64,000 nt of DNA from Tanypteryx hageni (Eukaryota; Arthropoda; Insecta; Odonata; Petaluridae): assembly GCA_028673005.1 (NCBI GenBank), contig CM054117.1:35108061-35172060 (forward strand), written 5' to 3'. The notes beneath the pieces were generated by a model that was given only the letters and a program-made list of their open reading frames with translations, was not told the DNA's origin and did not search any database. Both the position numbers and the translations under genes were made by a program. Below are positions 33,746 to 46,200 of the stretch, one piece after another. Every line of letters starts with the position of its first letter. The stretch's first letter is position 1.

Positions 33746-34429
33746 CCAGATGAGCAGGATATTCGAAATTTTTTTCTTAGGTAGTATTTTGTGCAAAACC
33801 GACTAGAAAAACGAAAATCTTGAAAAAGTGCAACAATGCGGCCGCTATAAATTCGCAAATGTTTAAACAACTTTTCAAGGTTTATGTATTTCCGGATGTG
33901 ATACGGAGTTGAAATTTTTTTTGTAAGTAGAATTCCTAAGAAAACGAGATAGTGATTATAGAAATTTTGATATTTTAATTTGTTTGGCAGTTAAAAGATC
34001 TTAAAGTTTAACCAAATGGATAACTGTTTAAGTACTACGGGATGAGCTAGGAAGCTGAAATTTTCAAATTATTTACAGGGTAATGAATTTGCACAAATAA
34101 ACATTTCAATTTTACCATATATGAATTTCGTCGGCCGTTTAAAATAATTTTAATTTAAACAATTAGAAAAATATTATTCTACTTCTAGAAATGCTACAAC
34201 TTTAAAATTTGGATAAAATGTGTAGCATTAGTACCCCATAATGGAGAGTTTGTAAAATGTTTAAAATTGCAACATTTGGGGATTTTTTTAAACTATTGTT
34301 TTTACATGTGGGAAAAACGAAAATCGCTGCGGATTTTAAATCTTTAGAATTAAAAGAATATTTGTAATGATGAAATATGAAAAATGAATATTTTTTTATG
34401 TTGAGATGATATGCTTGACCAACTACTAG
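33746..34429 (-). repeat. Helitron-like repeat copy 6
   Basis: Begins inside the distal end (CCAGATGAGC) and runs to CTACTAG at 34423-34429. Its terminal hairpin has been reduced by deletion to ATGCTTGACCAACTACTAG, the only copy without a second hairpin arm. It faces copy 7 hairpin to hairpin. Confidence 0.65.
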
Positions 34430-34481
34430 TCATTATATATCGACGACTCTTACAGAGGAGGATATAACATCATATAACATA

Positions 34482-35260
34482 CTAGTAGTTGGTGCTCGCA
34501 TACTGCAAGCATTTCATCTCACATTAAAGAACATTCATTTTTCAGACAGAAATTTCAACATTACAAATAGTCTTTTAATTCTAAAGATTTCATTTCTGCA
34601 GCGATTTTCGTTTTTCCCACATGTAAGAATAATAGTTTAAAACAATCACCAAATGTCGCAATTTTAAAAATTTTACACTTTCTTCATTATAAGGTTCTAA
34701 TGCTACACATTTTAGCCAAATTTAAAAGTTGTAGGACTTCTAGAAATAAAATAATATTTTTCTAATTGTTTAAATTTAAATAATTGTTAACGGCCGCCGC
34801 AATACATATATGGTAAAATTGAAATGTTTATTTGTGCAAATTTACTATACTGTAAATAATTTGAAATTTTTAGCTTCCTAGCTCATCCCATAGTACCTAA
34901 ACAGCTATCTATTTGTTTAAAATTTAAGAATTTTTAACTGCCAAACAAATTAAAATATCAAAATTTGTATAATCCTTATTTCGTTTTTATAAGAAATCTA
35001 CTTATAAAAAAATTTCAACTCCGTGGCACATTCGGAAATATATAAACCTTGAAAATTTGTTTAAACAATTGCGAATTTCTAGCGGCTGCATTGTTGCACT
35101 TTTTAAAGATTTTCGCTTTTTCTAGTCGGTTTTGCACAAAATTCTACCTATGAATAAAATTTCGAATCTCCAGCTTATCTGGAAGTGCCTAAACATTAGT
35201 ATCCTCCTGTTATATGTTATCATTCTATATAGACGTTTCTTACAGAGGAGGAGGAGGAGG
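34482..35260 (+). repeat. Helitron-like repeat copy 7
   Basis: A nearly complete monomer. With copy 8 it makes a large inverted duplication whose arms meet at about 35260 with almost no spacer. Confidence 0.7.
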
Positions 35261-35263
35261 ATA

Positions 35264-35991
35264 TAGGAGGATACTAATGTTTAAGCACTTCCAGATGAGC
35301 TGGAGATTTGAAATTTTTTTCTTAGGTATGATTTTCTGCAAAACCGACTAAAATAAACGAAAATCATGTATAAGTGCAACAATGCGGACGCTAAAAATTC
35401 GCAATTGTTTAAACAAATTTTCAAGGTTTATGTATTTTCGCATGTGCTATGGAGTTGAAATTTTTTTTATAAGTAGAATTCGTAAAAAAACGAAATAGGG
35501 ATTATACAAATTTTGATATTATAGTTCGTTTGGCAGTTAAAAATACTTAAAATTTAAACAAATAGATAACGGTTTAGGTACTACATGATGAGCTAGGAAG
35601 CTGAAACTTTCAAATTATTTACAGAACAGTGAATTTGCACAAATAAACATTTCAATTTTACCATATATGAATTGCGGCGGCCGTTAAAAATATTTTATTT
35701 TAAACAATTAGAAAAATATTATTTTACTTCTAGAAGTGCTACAACTTTAAAATTTGTCTAAAATGTGTAGCATTAGTACTCCATAATGAAAATAGTGTAA
35801 AAATTTTCAAATTGCAACATTTGGGGATTGTTTAAACTATTATTTTTACATGTGGGAAAAACGAAAATCGCTGCGGACGTGAAATATTTAGAAATAAAAG
35901 AATATTAGTAATGATGAAATGTCTGTCTGAAAAATGAATGTTTTTTCAAGGTGAGATGACATGCTTGCAGTATGCAAGCGCGAACTACTAG
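35264..35991 (-). repeat. Helitron-like repeat copy 8
   Basis: A nearly complete minus copy ending GCTTGCAGTATGCAAGC, eight bases (GCGAACTA), then CTAG. It is the mirror partner of copy 7. Confidence 0.7.
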
Positions 35992-36033
35992 TATGTTATA
36001 TCCTCCTCTGTAAGGAACGTCTATATAGAATGA

Positions 36034-36771
36034 TAACATATAGGAGGATACTAATGTTTAGGCACTTCCAGATGTTCTGGAGATTCGAAATTTTTTTTAT
36101 AGATAGTATTTTGTGCAAAACCGACTAGGAAAAACGAAAATCTTGAAAAAGTGCTACAATGCGGCCGCTAAAAATTCGCAATTGTTTAAACAAATTTTCA
36201 GGGTTTATGTATTTCCGCATGTGCTACGGAGTTGAAATTTTTTTATAAGTAGAATTCTGAAAAAAACGAAATAGGGATTATACAAATTTTGATATTTTTA
36301 TTTGTTTGGCAGTTAAAAATTCTTAAAATTTAAACAAATAGATAACTGTTTAGGTACTACGGGATGAGTTAGGAAGCTGAAATTTTCAAATTATTTACAG
36401 AGTAGTGAATTTGCATAAATAAACATTTCAATTTTACCATATATGAATTGCGGCGGCTGTTAAAAATTATTTATATTTAAACAATTAGAAAAATATTATT
36501 TTACTTCTATAAGTGCTACAACTTTAAAATTTGGCTAAAATTGTAGCATCAGTACCCCATAATGAAGAAAGTGTAATATTTTTAAAATTTCAACATTTGG
36601 GGATTGTTTAAAACTATTATTTTTACATGTGGGAAAAACGAAAATCGCTGCGGAGGTGAAATATTTACAATTAAAAATGTATGTGTAATGATGAAAGATG
36701 AATAATGAATGTTTTTTATGTTGAGATGAAATGCTTGCAGTATGCAAGCAACAACTACTAGTATGTTATAT
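36034..36771 (-). repeat. Helitron-like repeat copy 9
   Basis: A nearly complete minus copy ending GCTTGCAGTATGCAAGC, eight bases (AACAACTA), then CTAG. It is separated from copy 8 by the 42-bp linker. Confidence 0.7.
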
Positions 36772-36806
36772 CCTCCTCCTCTGTAAGAGTCGTCGATATA
36801 TAATGA

Positions 36807-37202
36807 TAGGAGGATACTAATGTTTAGACACTTTCAGATGTGCTGGAGATACGAAATTTTTTTCATAGGTAGTATTTTGTGCAAAACCGACTAGAAAAAA
36901 CGAAAATCATGAAAAAGTGCAACAATGCTGCCACTAAAAATTCGCGATTGTTTAAACAAATTTTCAATGTTAACGTATTTTCGAATGTGCCACGGAGCTG
37001 AAATTTTTTTATAAGTACAATTCTTAAAAAACGAAATAGGGATTATACAAATTGTGATATTTTAATTTATTTGGCAGTTAAAAATTCTTAAAATTTAAAA
37101 AAATGGATAACTGTTTAGGTACTACGGGATGAGCTTGGAAACTGAAATTTTCAAAATATTTACAGAGTAATGAATTTTCACAAATGAACATTTCAATTTT
37201 AT
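36807..37202 (-). repeat. Helitron-like repeat copy 10, truncated
   Basis: It has the AGGAGGATACTAATG end but stops at the CATTTCAATTTTA position without the hairpin half. Copy 11 begins immediately. Confidence 0.65.
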
Positions 37203-37944
37203 ATTTAGGCACACTCGAAATTTTTTTCATATGTAGTATATTGTGCAAAACCGACCAGAAATACAAAAATCTTGAAAAAGTTCAACAATGCGGCCGCTAA
37301 AAATTCGCAATTGTTTAAACAAATTTTCAAGGTTTATGTATTTTCGAATGAGCTACGGTGCTGAAATTTTTTTTAGAGCTAGAATTAAAAAAAACGAAAT
37401 AGTGATTATACAAATTTTGATATTTAAATTTGTTTGTCAGTAAAAAATTTCTAAAATTTAAACAAATAGATAACAGTTTATGTACTACCGGGCAAGTTAG
37501 TGAGCTGAAATTTTCAAATTATATAAAATTTAGTCTTGGTAAACAAATAAACATCTCAGAGTAGTTATAAAATTCTTATTGCGGCCGTTATAAATTATTA
37601 AAATTCAAACAATTAGATAAATGTTATTTCACTTCTTATTGTGCTAAAATTTTAAAATTCGGCATTAATGTGTGGCATTATTAACCCAATGTGGAAAACG
37701 TATAGTATTCCTAAAATTGCAGAAATTAGCAATTGTTTTACTCCATTATTGTTCCATAAGGAAAAAAACGAAAATCGGTCCCGAGGAGAAAGCTTTTGAA
37801 TTGAAGAAATATTTCTTATGATGAAATATCTCTCTGAAAAATTAATGTATTTTCAAGGTGAGATGATATGCTTGCAGAATGCAAGCGCCTTTTACTATTA
37901 TGTTATATCCTCCTCCTCTGTTAGGAACGTCTATATATAATGAT
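37203..37944 (-). repeat. Helitron-like repeat copy 11 with trailing linker
   Basis: The most divergent array copy. Its hairpin has a changed loop (GCTTGCAGAATGCAAGC), then eight bases (GCCTTTTA) and CTAT instead of CTAG. The linker continues to ATAATGAT at 37944, where similarity to the family ends. Confidence 0.65.
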
Positions 37945-40371
37945 GGCCTTTATTTGGGGCGAGGTTGAGACTAGGAGTCCCATCTTCCACCTAAGCCCAG
38001 GGACCAGGTCGAGGGATATGCAAAGCAAAAGGACGGCAACAGTAAGTCACAGGCACATTTCCACATAAATTTAAATGTTCCTTTTTATGCGTTCTTTGCA
38101 CTAAGTGAACGCGTATCCTTTCAGTCCGTCCGTCCGCATGTTTAAACTCGGGAACCGCTGGACGTACTACGATGAAATTTGGTATTTGGGAGTTTTGCTA
38201 AAATTTGTTGATCGATTACAATTTTGGTTGCAATCGGACCATAATAACGACCACTTTACATGAAGTCCTATATATACGTATTTTACAGCGTACTTCGCAA
38301 GAATCTCGTTAAATAGTCATCTGAGAGAAAAATATAGAGAACAAAAGTTGAATAAAATAATTAAATACACATTTTTGTCAAATAATTTTTCTCGTAAACA
38401 TAAGGTTTACGATAAATTTAAAGAAAAGGAAATTAACGTATTTACGTAAATATACGATTTTCGATGTCGTTTTGTTCATTACAAAAAAATATTAATTAAA
38501 AACTTTACGACTCGAAAACCGCTATACGCATTTTAATGAAATTTGGTATAGAGAAATTTACTAAAATTTGTAGGTCCGTTCCACTTTTGGTTGAAATCGG
38601 GCTACAATAATGACCACTTTACATGAAGACCTACATCTATTTTACAACGTGCGTTTCAACTCGTGAACCGCTAGGGGCATTTTGATGAAATTTGGCATTG
38701 GGAAGTTTTAATAAAATTCCACGATCGAATCCAAGTTTGGTTAAAATCGGACTACAACAATGACCGCTTTACATGAAGGCCTACATCTATTTTACGACGT
38801 GTTTCAACTCGTGAACCGCTGGACGCATTTTGATGAAATTTGGTATTGGGAAGTTTTACTAAAATTCTACTATCGATTCAAATTTTGGTTAAAATCGGAC
38901 TATAATAACGACCACTTCACATGAAGACCTGCATGTGTTTTACAACGTGCCTCTTTTTCAACTCGGAAACTGCTTGATGTATTTTGATGAAATTTGGTAT
39001 TGGGGAGTTTTACTAAAATTTGTCTATCTCGAAGAACGCATTTGGAAACTCTGTGTACTCCGACATGTAGTACACCTGCCCATACTTGTTATTCTTAAAC
39101 CATTTCTATTTTTTTTTGCCAAACGATTTCAAATCGGTTGATATGCTCGATTGGTTTTTGAACTGGTTAACGGTGTTTTTCATGAGTTAACTTTTGGGTT
39201 TATTTACTGGTGTTTCGAATGTGAAATGTATTTATGCAGTCATATTAGCTACCGAAATATTTTGGCACTTTCGTATTGCGGGTCATATGGCTGACGGAAC
39301 GAATATCAGCCCATTGACTTTTAACTCTTATCGCCGTTGTCGGCTATTTGAATAAAGTCGGTTTAGTTATCTGCCCTTTGAGAGACTTTTCAAAAATACG
39401 AAACTTCATTTGGGAAAGGGAATGATCGCATATTTCTTCATTTCCGATTTTGATAATTTTGTTTCCGTGATGCATTTAAAATTCCGAATCTTTACGATGA
39501 CTAGAATTGAATAAGGCATAATTTTTTATAGAAACCATTCCCTTGCCAATATTGCACTCGGAAACTGTGGGTCTTATTCGATCGTGTTTGAAAAATTTAG
39601 GATAGGCACGAACTGCTAGCAATTTAGCGGGAATTACGCGCCCTCTTTTCAAAGAACGAACGAAACGCGCGAGAAAGGCTCAGGTGTATTTTAGCATAGA
39701 CATGTCGAATAGCCACTGCGTGGGAGATGCAGCGGTGATTCACCTTTTCCCATATTCGAAACCAAGTTCGAACTCGGGAGTAGTTTGACTGATCATTCGA
39801 ATATTGTATACTCAATTTTTTTCACAAAACCATTTCCATGGTATATTTGTTCGGACATTATGACCTCGTTCTTAGCGTATCCATCTCTACGGTATTAGTT
39901 TCCTCTGGAGATTTGGCTAACATTCGATGAGTTTGAGATTTGTTTTGCGAATTAAACATTTATATGTGATTATGTACCACTATCAAATGCGTTCATTCTC
40001 AATCGGGATGCCGCGAGCATTTCCTCGGAGGCCAAGAAATGATTCTGATTAACTCGTTTGGGTGAAATGCTATTAAATTACTTTAACGACAGTTATAAAC
40101 CTGTTTTGAATTCGGATGTCATTTAAAGAATAACTCACGTCCAGAGTTCCCGGAAGGATTTTTGTAAAATCGACAATAAATTTTTAAAAATATCTTAAAT
40201 TTTTTATTTGACACGTTGACCGCTGCATGTGTAGTTTTGCTACTGACAAGTGGCCTTGGCTGCAGAGTAATGTCGCAAATACGGTTTGCTGCGCTGCCAT
40301 TCGTCTTAGTACGTGTTAAAAGGATATAGTAACAATTTGTTACTGCCTATTTTACAACTTTATTTCAACTA
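37945..40371. other. No gene; contains the degenerate tandem repeat 38131-39020
   Basis: Beyond the tandem repeat I see only short unrelated open frames. The (TCCG) run near 38126 and the segment 39020-39062, which resembles 19687-19717 on the opposite strand, suggest old transposon material. Confidence 0.35.
38131..39020 (+). repeat. Tandem repeat, period about 150 bp
   Basis: The motif GATGAAATTTGG (or a one-base variant) occurs at about 38171, 38535, 38684, 38832 and 38986. From the second copy onward it is spaced 149, 148 and 154 bp. Each unit continues with GTGAACCGCT-like, AAAATCGGACTA-like and CCACTTTACATGAAG-like blocks. The last unit is cut after about 60 bp. No protein reading frame is conserved across units. 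Confidence 0.75.
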
Positions 40372-41675
40372 CAGTGGAAATTTGTTTATACGTTTTTCAC
40401 GGGATGCGGCAAAAATAACGTTGAAGTGAGAAAAACGTCCAAGAAGAGTTTTTCTCGTAATTGTGATAGAACTGCAGTAATACTTACTCCTTGCTGAATG
40501 TCGTTCGTATGTACTTTCTTACGCAACCACAACATGTTGTTCAGACAGTACAATGGTGGTTTACTCGATCGACTAACAAATTACGGAACTTATGACGCAT
40601 GCACAGGTGAGCACGGACGAATCTACGTTAGATGGCGCGCCAAAGCCGATAGCAATGCTTTCATAATGTTCAAAGTACTCGAAGACGTGCGCAACAGGAC
40701 CACGTTCATGCATATACCCAGAAATTTATTTCGGGGAGGGTGGGTCCGAGGCCGAAAACCAATTTGCAACAATTGATTAAATAAAAGTCTTATTCAAATA
40801 ATATAAACTTTTACAGCGTCTTTAGTTCTCATAACTCAACGCAGCATGTGGCAGCGTAGCAAGTGGCAACGTAGCAAGCTTGTAGCGGGGTTATCGCAGA
40901 TTCCACAAATGTCTGTACACCAGGAGAGGGGGGGGTCCGGACCCCTTCCCCCTGTGTACGTCCTTGACCACGCTCGCCTCGAATTAGATTCGGACCACCT
41001 GAGTAAAAAGGGAAGAGGAGTGGTGGTAAATAGACATAGTTCTGTACATATTCTTTTAACAAGACCTTTATTTTTACAACTTCTGAGTATTTTTTACTGG
41101 TATTCTAAAGTTCGTCACGGGAAAAATTTCACTATAGCAAAAATCCCATCCAATAAAAAGAATTAACACACTTTAGACAGGCAAATAAACGGTGTTTAAA
41201 ATTCATAGTACGTATCCAAAACAAAGCATGGGTAAATTTTAAAAGAAAATAACACAAAAACTCGAAGAAATCGGTTTCTTAATCTTCGTTGATACACTTC
41301 TATCCGAACGGGATGCAGAATAGTACATTGTAGGGGTGATAGGAGAATATTTTTCCAACAAAGCGTCGTCTACTGACACTAATTCTTGGAAAATTGGCTA
41401 TCAGTCACGTATAATTGAGAGGAAATGACCACCGGGGAACGTAAATAACGTAGGAAAATTATGGACCCTTGGTGCACTGCACCCCCTGCCATCCACCAAA
41501 AAGGTCACTTGCAGGGTATCATGTAGATGTAAATTGTAACGTAAAAGTGAGAAAAACGTGCAAACGAATGTCGCGCAATAGAATCGTTTTTATATGGAGA
41601 AGTGTTCGGTGTCACGTGGATATTACGTATAAGTGAGAAAAACGTACATGTGAGAACGTATGAGTATTTCCACTG
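40372..41675. mobile_element. Non-autonomous DNA element with TIRs and subterminal repeats
   Basis: CAGTGGAAAT at 40372 is inverted at 41666-41675 (ATTTCCACTG). The motif AAGTGAGAAAAACGT occurs at 40424, near 41545 and near 41630, and its inverse CGTTTTTCAC at 40391. About 1.3 kb. No transposase is recognised, and the superfamily is unassigned. A GGGGTCCGGACCCC palindrome near 40932 probably belongs to a nested insertion. Confidence 0.55.
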
Positions 41676-43130
41676 TTTGTGTTTTCGGAGGCCGTTTTAA
41701 TTAACGCTCTGCTAGTTTTATTATTGAATGTAATCTCATGTATCAACTGCAGCAATAATGGACAAATATGTTATTATAAAGTCGTAATTTTGTGAACAAT
41801 GTCGCAAAATTTCCTTTAGAAGTGGTCCCTTTCCTCCAGAAACAGTACCTGAATCAGTGGACAAGGGCATTTCTTACACTGAAAATACTTAAAACAAGCA
41901 CAACATTCGTCATATTAATCATCAGGAAGTAATTACGGGTAAAGTGTCACCATAGTGATAACCACTGTCTATTCATTTAGGATCCCATATGACGAAAGAC
42001 CCATGCCCTCATTTGAAAACTGACCATGACGCAGTGATTAAAATGTGAAGTTATAATAAAAGCGAGCCAATCAAGTCTTTTTTTTCAAGGTTATGTGGAT
42101 CGGCTGAATCTGAGCGCGCGAGCTTCGTGCTGCATAGAGAAATTCGATGCCCGTCGCGAGTTAAGCTCCTCACCAAAGCTATATTATTTAAAAGATGAAG
42201 AAATAAGACATTTTCTACTCGAGAATGAGTCACTTTCGGGAAATGCTGAGTGATGACGGTTGGTGCACCAAACTAACTTATTTTACGGAAGCGTGACGCC
42301 GAAATCCGAAAAGGAAAAACCATTTGAAATGTCTTTGCGTGACGCATCGTATAAGAGGTCTGAGCATTCTTGGGGCCCGAGATTTTTATGCCCAATTACT
42401 AGAATGCATGCAAAAGCTTCTATTTTCATTTCCTCTGCAAGTAGCGTCTTATAAAAAAATCTTCAAAAAGGAAATCCAAGAATCAAATTATATTAAAACT
42501 TGGCCGAGTTTTTAATAGTAGTAGTAGTATTTTGCTTCCGATACCGCTTACTTTTTCGAAGAAAAGTTTGCGAAAAATTTGCCTGCGTCTTATCGGCCGA
42601 AGGTATCCAGGTATCCCGATGATAAAGTCAAGATAATATAAGTTTAGGTCTAACGAGTATCGACATCAGTAGAGCATGCATTGTTTCCATGCCATTTTAG
42701 TGTATGCGTCGTTGGTGCGTGTCTTCTAGTTATTGTAGTAATTTGTTTAATGTGGGTTAATGTTGAGTTCTTCGATGAATAAACACAATTTTACTCTGCC
42801 ATTTTAGTTAGCTGCATCGCAGTTTTCTGCCCGTGCATAGCGTGAGTTTAAATCAAGCATTAAATATTTTCTCTCGAAATTGTTACATACAGGATTAGAT
42901 GCAGCATAGGATAGGTTTTAGTTGCATTGGTTAAATCTGGGTTTTCGTGATAGAACATCTGATTTTAGATTGGGATATGTATTTTAATTTTACTCTTCAT
43001 TTTATCCAGCGGTGTCATTCAGCCGGTTTCCACCAATTCGGCGAACCGGTTGTTGAAATCGTAGTAAGCCGCCGAACCTGTTGTTGAAGGTTTGTGAATA
43101 TGCACATTTCTTTGTGAGTATCTAACAGTC
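41676..43130. other. No recognisable gene
   Basis: Only short open frames without recognisable domains. The stretch near 43011-43085 (CAGCGGTGTCATTCAGCCGG and GAACCGGTTGTTGAA repeats) has the look of one end of a DNA transposon, without a partner end. Confidence 0.35.
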
Positions 43131-43235
43131 AGGGTCGCTTGAGGGTGATACCCTCAAGCTTGTGGTGTGGTGGTGTCACAAGGGCGACCGACAGACAAGG
43201 TCGGCCAAATTTAACTAAAAGGCCGAAGACCGGCA
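43131..43235 (+). other. Predicted structured segment: three-way junction plus hairpins
   Basis: An outer stem GGTCGC (43133-43138) pairs with GCGACC (43184-43189). Inside it are a 9-bp perfect hairpin, CTTGAGGGT-GAT-ACCCTCAAG (43138-43158), and TTGTG/CACAA (43160-43181). Directly after, GGTCGGCC (about 43199) can pair with GGCCGA-AGACC. The strand is not determined by the sequence. It is either a structured RNA or the folded end of a mobile element; I recognise neither. Confidence 0.45.
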
Positions 43236-46200
43236 GGAATTAGAGGCTATCAAAAGCCTTTACTATCGAAATATAATATATGTAGATAGATAGATAATCG
43301 CCTATATTCGGGCGAAATTTGGACAATAAGGTACATACTTACATTTAACCCTTCGTGAATATAATAAATATTAGAAAAAGTACAATAAAATATTACAATA
43401 CACATTACAAAAACAGTATATAAATTGTACAAAGTAAAAAAATAAAATTGAAAACAGATTTGAGTTTGTGGGGAAAACCTAGATAAAAACAGGCATGTCC
43501 TCCCTAGTACAATCCACTGAGGAGTGTGAAAAATCTGCGAAAACCCTAGATAGCGTATATATAGCAATATAATACTACAAAATTAAATATAACGGAGTAT
43601 GTACAGTAGGAGAGTTCGTATATACGGTGTCGTTGTATACCGTCATAAAAAATACATGTGAAGATATTAAAGTAATATACACAAGAAATATACATTAATT
43701 AGACCTAGAATATGATGAAATAGACATGAAATATATACAATGAATATAAGGGTGCAATGTACGCGGGGCGTCCTTTGATCCCTTTCCTATTTTCTTTCCT
43801 CATTCCCCGCATTGGTTTTCCCCAACTCGTAGCTTTCCTATCTCACCTGAACTCCATGCGCCTTCTCCCTACTGCTCCCTTTTGCCATCCGTCGTAAAAT
43901 GCTCCCAGGGTGAAATTTTGCTTCGGCAACTGTGGGGTTACTGGAGTTAAGAAAGGTTTTGGAAGGAGAATTTTGTTTCTTGACGTGTGTCGACGGGCAA
44001 GGCGGTATGCAAGAGGAACAATCTCTGTGAGATAGGTGGAATCCCCGAAAAACAATTTCCCTCTCTTCCGCGCTCTTATGTCCCCCACACGCGTTACGTA
44101 TTGCTCGTGGTGTTGTCAGTGCGTGCAACTTTGAATAAACGGCGGAAAACTAAAAAACGGCGGGAAACTAACCATTTCACGTCATAAACCGCCAAGAAGA
44201 CGACGGGAAAAACGGTCAATCTGCTTCGCCTAACTCTTGTCAACCCTTGCGATCCTATTCTTCCCAGAATGAAAAGGTGTGAATTGTGACCGCTCTCCGA
44301 CACGTGGTCGAGTCAACCTCGCGGTAATTTCTCCACAAGAATAGTTTGCCATTCGAGAATTTTATGGACGGGTATTTGCTCGAGCAATAAGGAACTTCGG
44401 ATAGGGATGTGAGGGGAACTAAAATTGAAGATATCTGAGCGGTGGAAAATCTCGCCTTTCGCTTACACTAGCGTTTGTAGTGTGACTGTTGTTGCTCGAC
44501 AAAATTGTGACTTTTTTATGACTTATCTTCCTGTGACTTTTTCCCCAGCCGAAGCTGTGCATTTATTTCTGTGACTTATTTCCTGTTACTTTCATCCTTA
44601 GACTTTTTTCCACCTACCATGGTCTCCTTCCTCTTGCCCTTCTAGTACCATACGTAACACCTCACAGGGGTCTTTTTCCTTCCTGCCAAGGAAATGGGGT
44701 TTCCCACCCAATCTTTGGTTAGGAGGGCCACTGTAAGGTTTATCACGCTTGTTTTTTTCCGTTCTGCCTATTGTCACCATTCTTTCTTCAACAAGAGACA
44801 TAACAAGGTTCTTCCTTGAATTTTTAAGTGTCATTGGTCGCCAGCGAACAATGTTGGTTTATTAGGAATTTTTAAACCGTACAAAAGTTATTTCCCTTCG
44901 ATACCAGACAAATACAACCAAAACATTTTTTCGTTCCCCTTAAAACATCGATTATGCTGCAATTGTTGCCATGTAGTGAATGTAATACGTTGCAATGGCT
45001 TCTTCTGTTCGCTGCTGACATTTAGCAATGGAATTTACTAACTTAAAGCGGAAAAACACTCAAGATCTTGTTTTTTCGAATTATTCCGGATTACACTCAG
45101 GAGGAGTTAAATTATTAGCTGGGATTAGAAGTGTCTCTAGGAACTTCCCACCTTCTGATAGTTTTTCCGGGGCGCGAATCGCATAATTTTATCAAGCATT
45201 AACTTTATCCTCCTATTCATAAAATCGCCCAAAATATCATGTAAGGAAATTAGTTTGATGATTATAGCAGAATTGCAGATTTACTGCCGTACTCAATCGC
45301 AAGATTTCTACGATAGTTTTCGGAACGTGCTCAAGGAGAGGGTGATCGTTTCCGTCAGCCCACTCTAGATCCAACACCACAATTAATAGCTTTGCATGGC
45401 AATAATAAGTTGAAGAAAAGGTTTTCAGCAATTGAAGATAACATTGTGTTTTATAACAAATTCACAACAGCTGAAAAAAACAGTTCCAAGTAAACTTTCT
45501 TTAAAAATTGTTAGTCTTTTCGGAATTACATAACGATGTAAAGTTTTTTTGTTCAAAATTAAAATTTGCGAAAAATAAAACCAGCGCTTCGGTAACTGAT
45601 AGTAATTTGGATAATCAATTAAGAATTGCATCATCCAAAATTGATGCCAACCTGGAAGATCTCATCAGATGCATGGAAATCAAATTTCTTGATAGAAAAT
45701 CTACTTAATCTATTAATCTATATCTATTTTTTAATGAATCTATTTCTGTGGCTCCTTAAAAAATGTTTTTTTTTCGAGTGACTTCACTTGGTTTGGGTTG
45801 CCCGGTCATGTTTGAAGTAGTTGTCTGTGTAATTAACATTTAAACTGAATACTGGAAAGCCTCTCATGATAGCACTAATTAATCATAATTTTTTGTAAGA
45901 AATATAAAAAATTACGCCAAAATAAAAATCAATGACCCTTTAAGGGTAGTAAATCCCATGCGAATCTGAAAAAAAACATGAAAGAAGCATTTAAAAATAT
46001 AACAGACGTTCAACTTATAATAAATATATTTCATGACCGCACAAAATGTAAAATGACGTCATTTTCATTAGAATCACATTTAAACATAAGGAAAAAGGTG
46101 ATATACTGAAGATGATTGAGCTAAAGTGAAATCAATATTTCATTATGATTGCATTAAAAGAAAATTTACCTTTTTCATCCAGTTTGTTTCGAACATTATG

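Larger units (their letters stand above)
30050..37944. repeat. Array of eleven Helitron-like non-autonomous repeats in both orientations
   Basis: A repeat of about 750-950 bp is present eleven times here. One end carries the hairpin GCTTGCA-NNN-TGCAAGC, then exactly eight bases, then CTAG or a close variant followed by T. That layout is the known signature of a Helitron 3' terminus. The opposite end carries AGGAGGATACTAATG, and neighbours are joined by about 45 bp containing CGACGACTCTTACAGAGG or a variant. Orientation (repeat 3' hairpin at the left) is called plus: copies 1-5 plus, 6 minus, 7 plus, 8-11 minus. Short ORFs of about 70 aa recur in several copies but change frame and ends, so they are unlikely to be genes. 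No helicase or Rep sequence is present. Confidence 0.75.

Noticed and set aside
30092..37266. Recurring ~70-aa frames in the Helitron-like copies (FHHYKYxFNSKDFxSAAIFVF type)
   Set aside because: They follow DNA similarity between monomers, start and stop at different points, lie on both strands, and have no domain; likely non-coding.
43838..44303. Overlapping open frames in a GC-richer patch
   Set aside because: Three frames on both strands are open over the same bases with no domain or splice partner; treated as composition effect.
45508..45705. hAT/ZBED transposase C-terminus
   Set aside because: Only a DNQLRIASSKIDANLEDLI-like stretch is reminiscent of the family; no upstream catalytic or BED motifs could be read.
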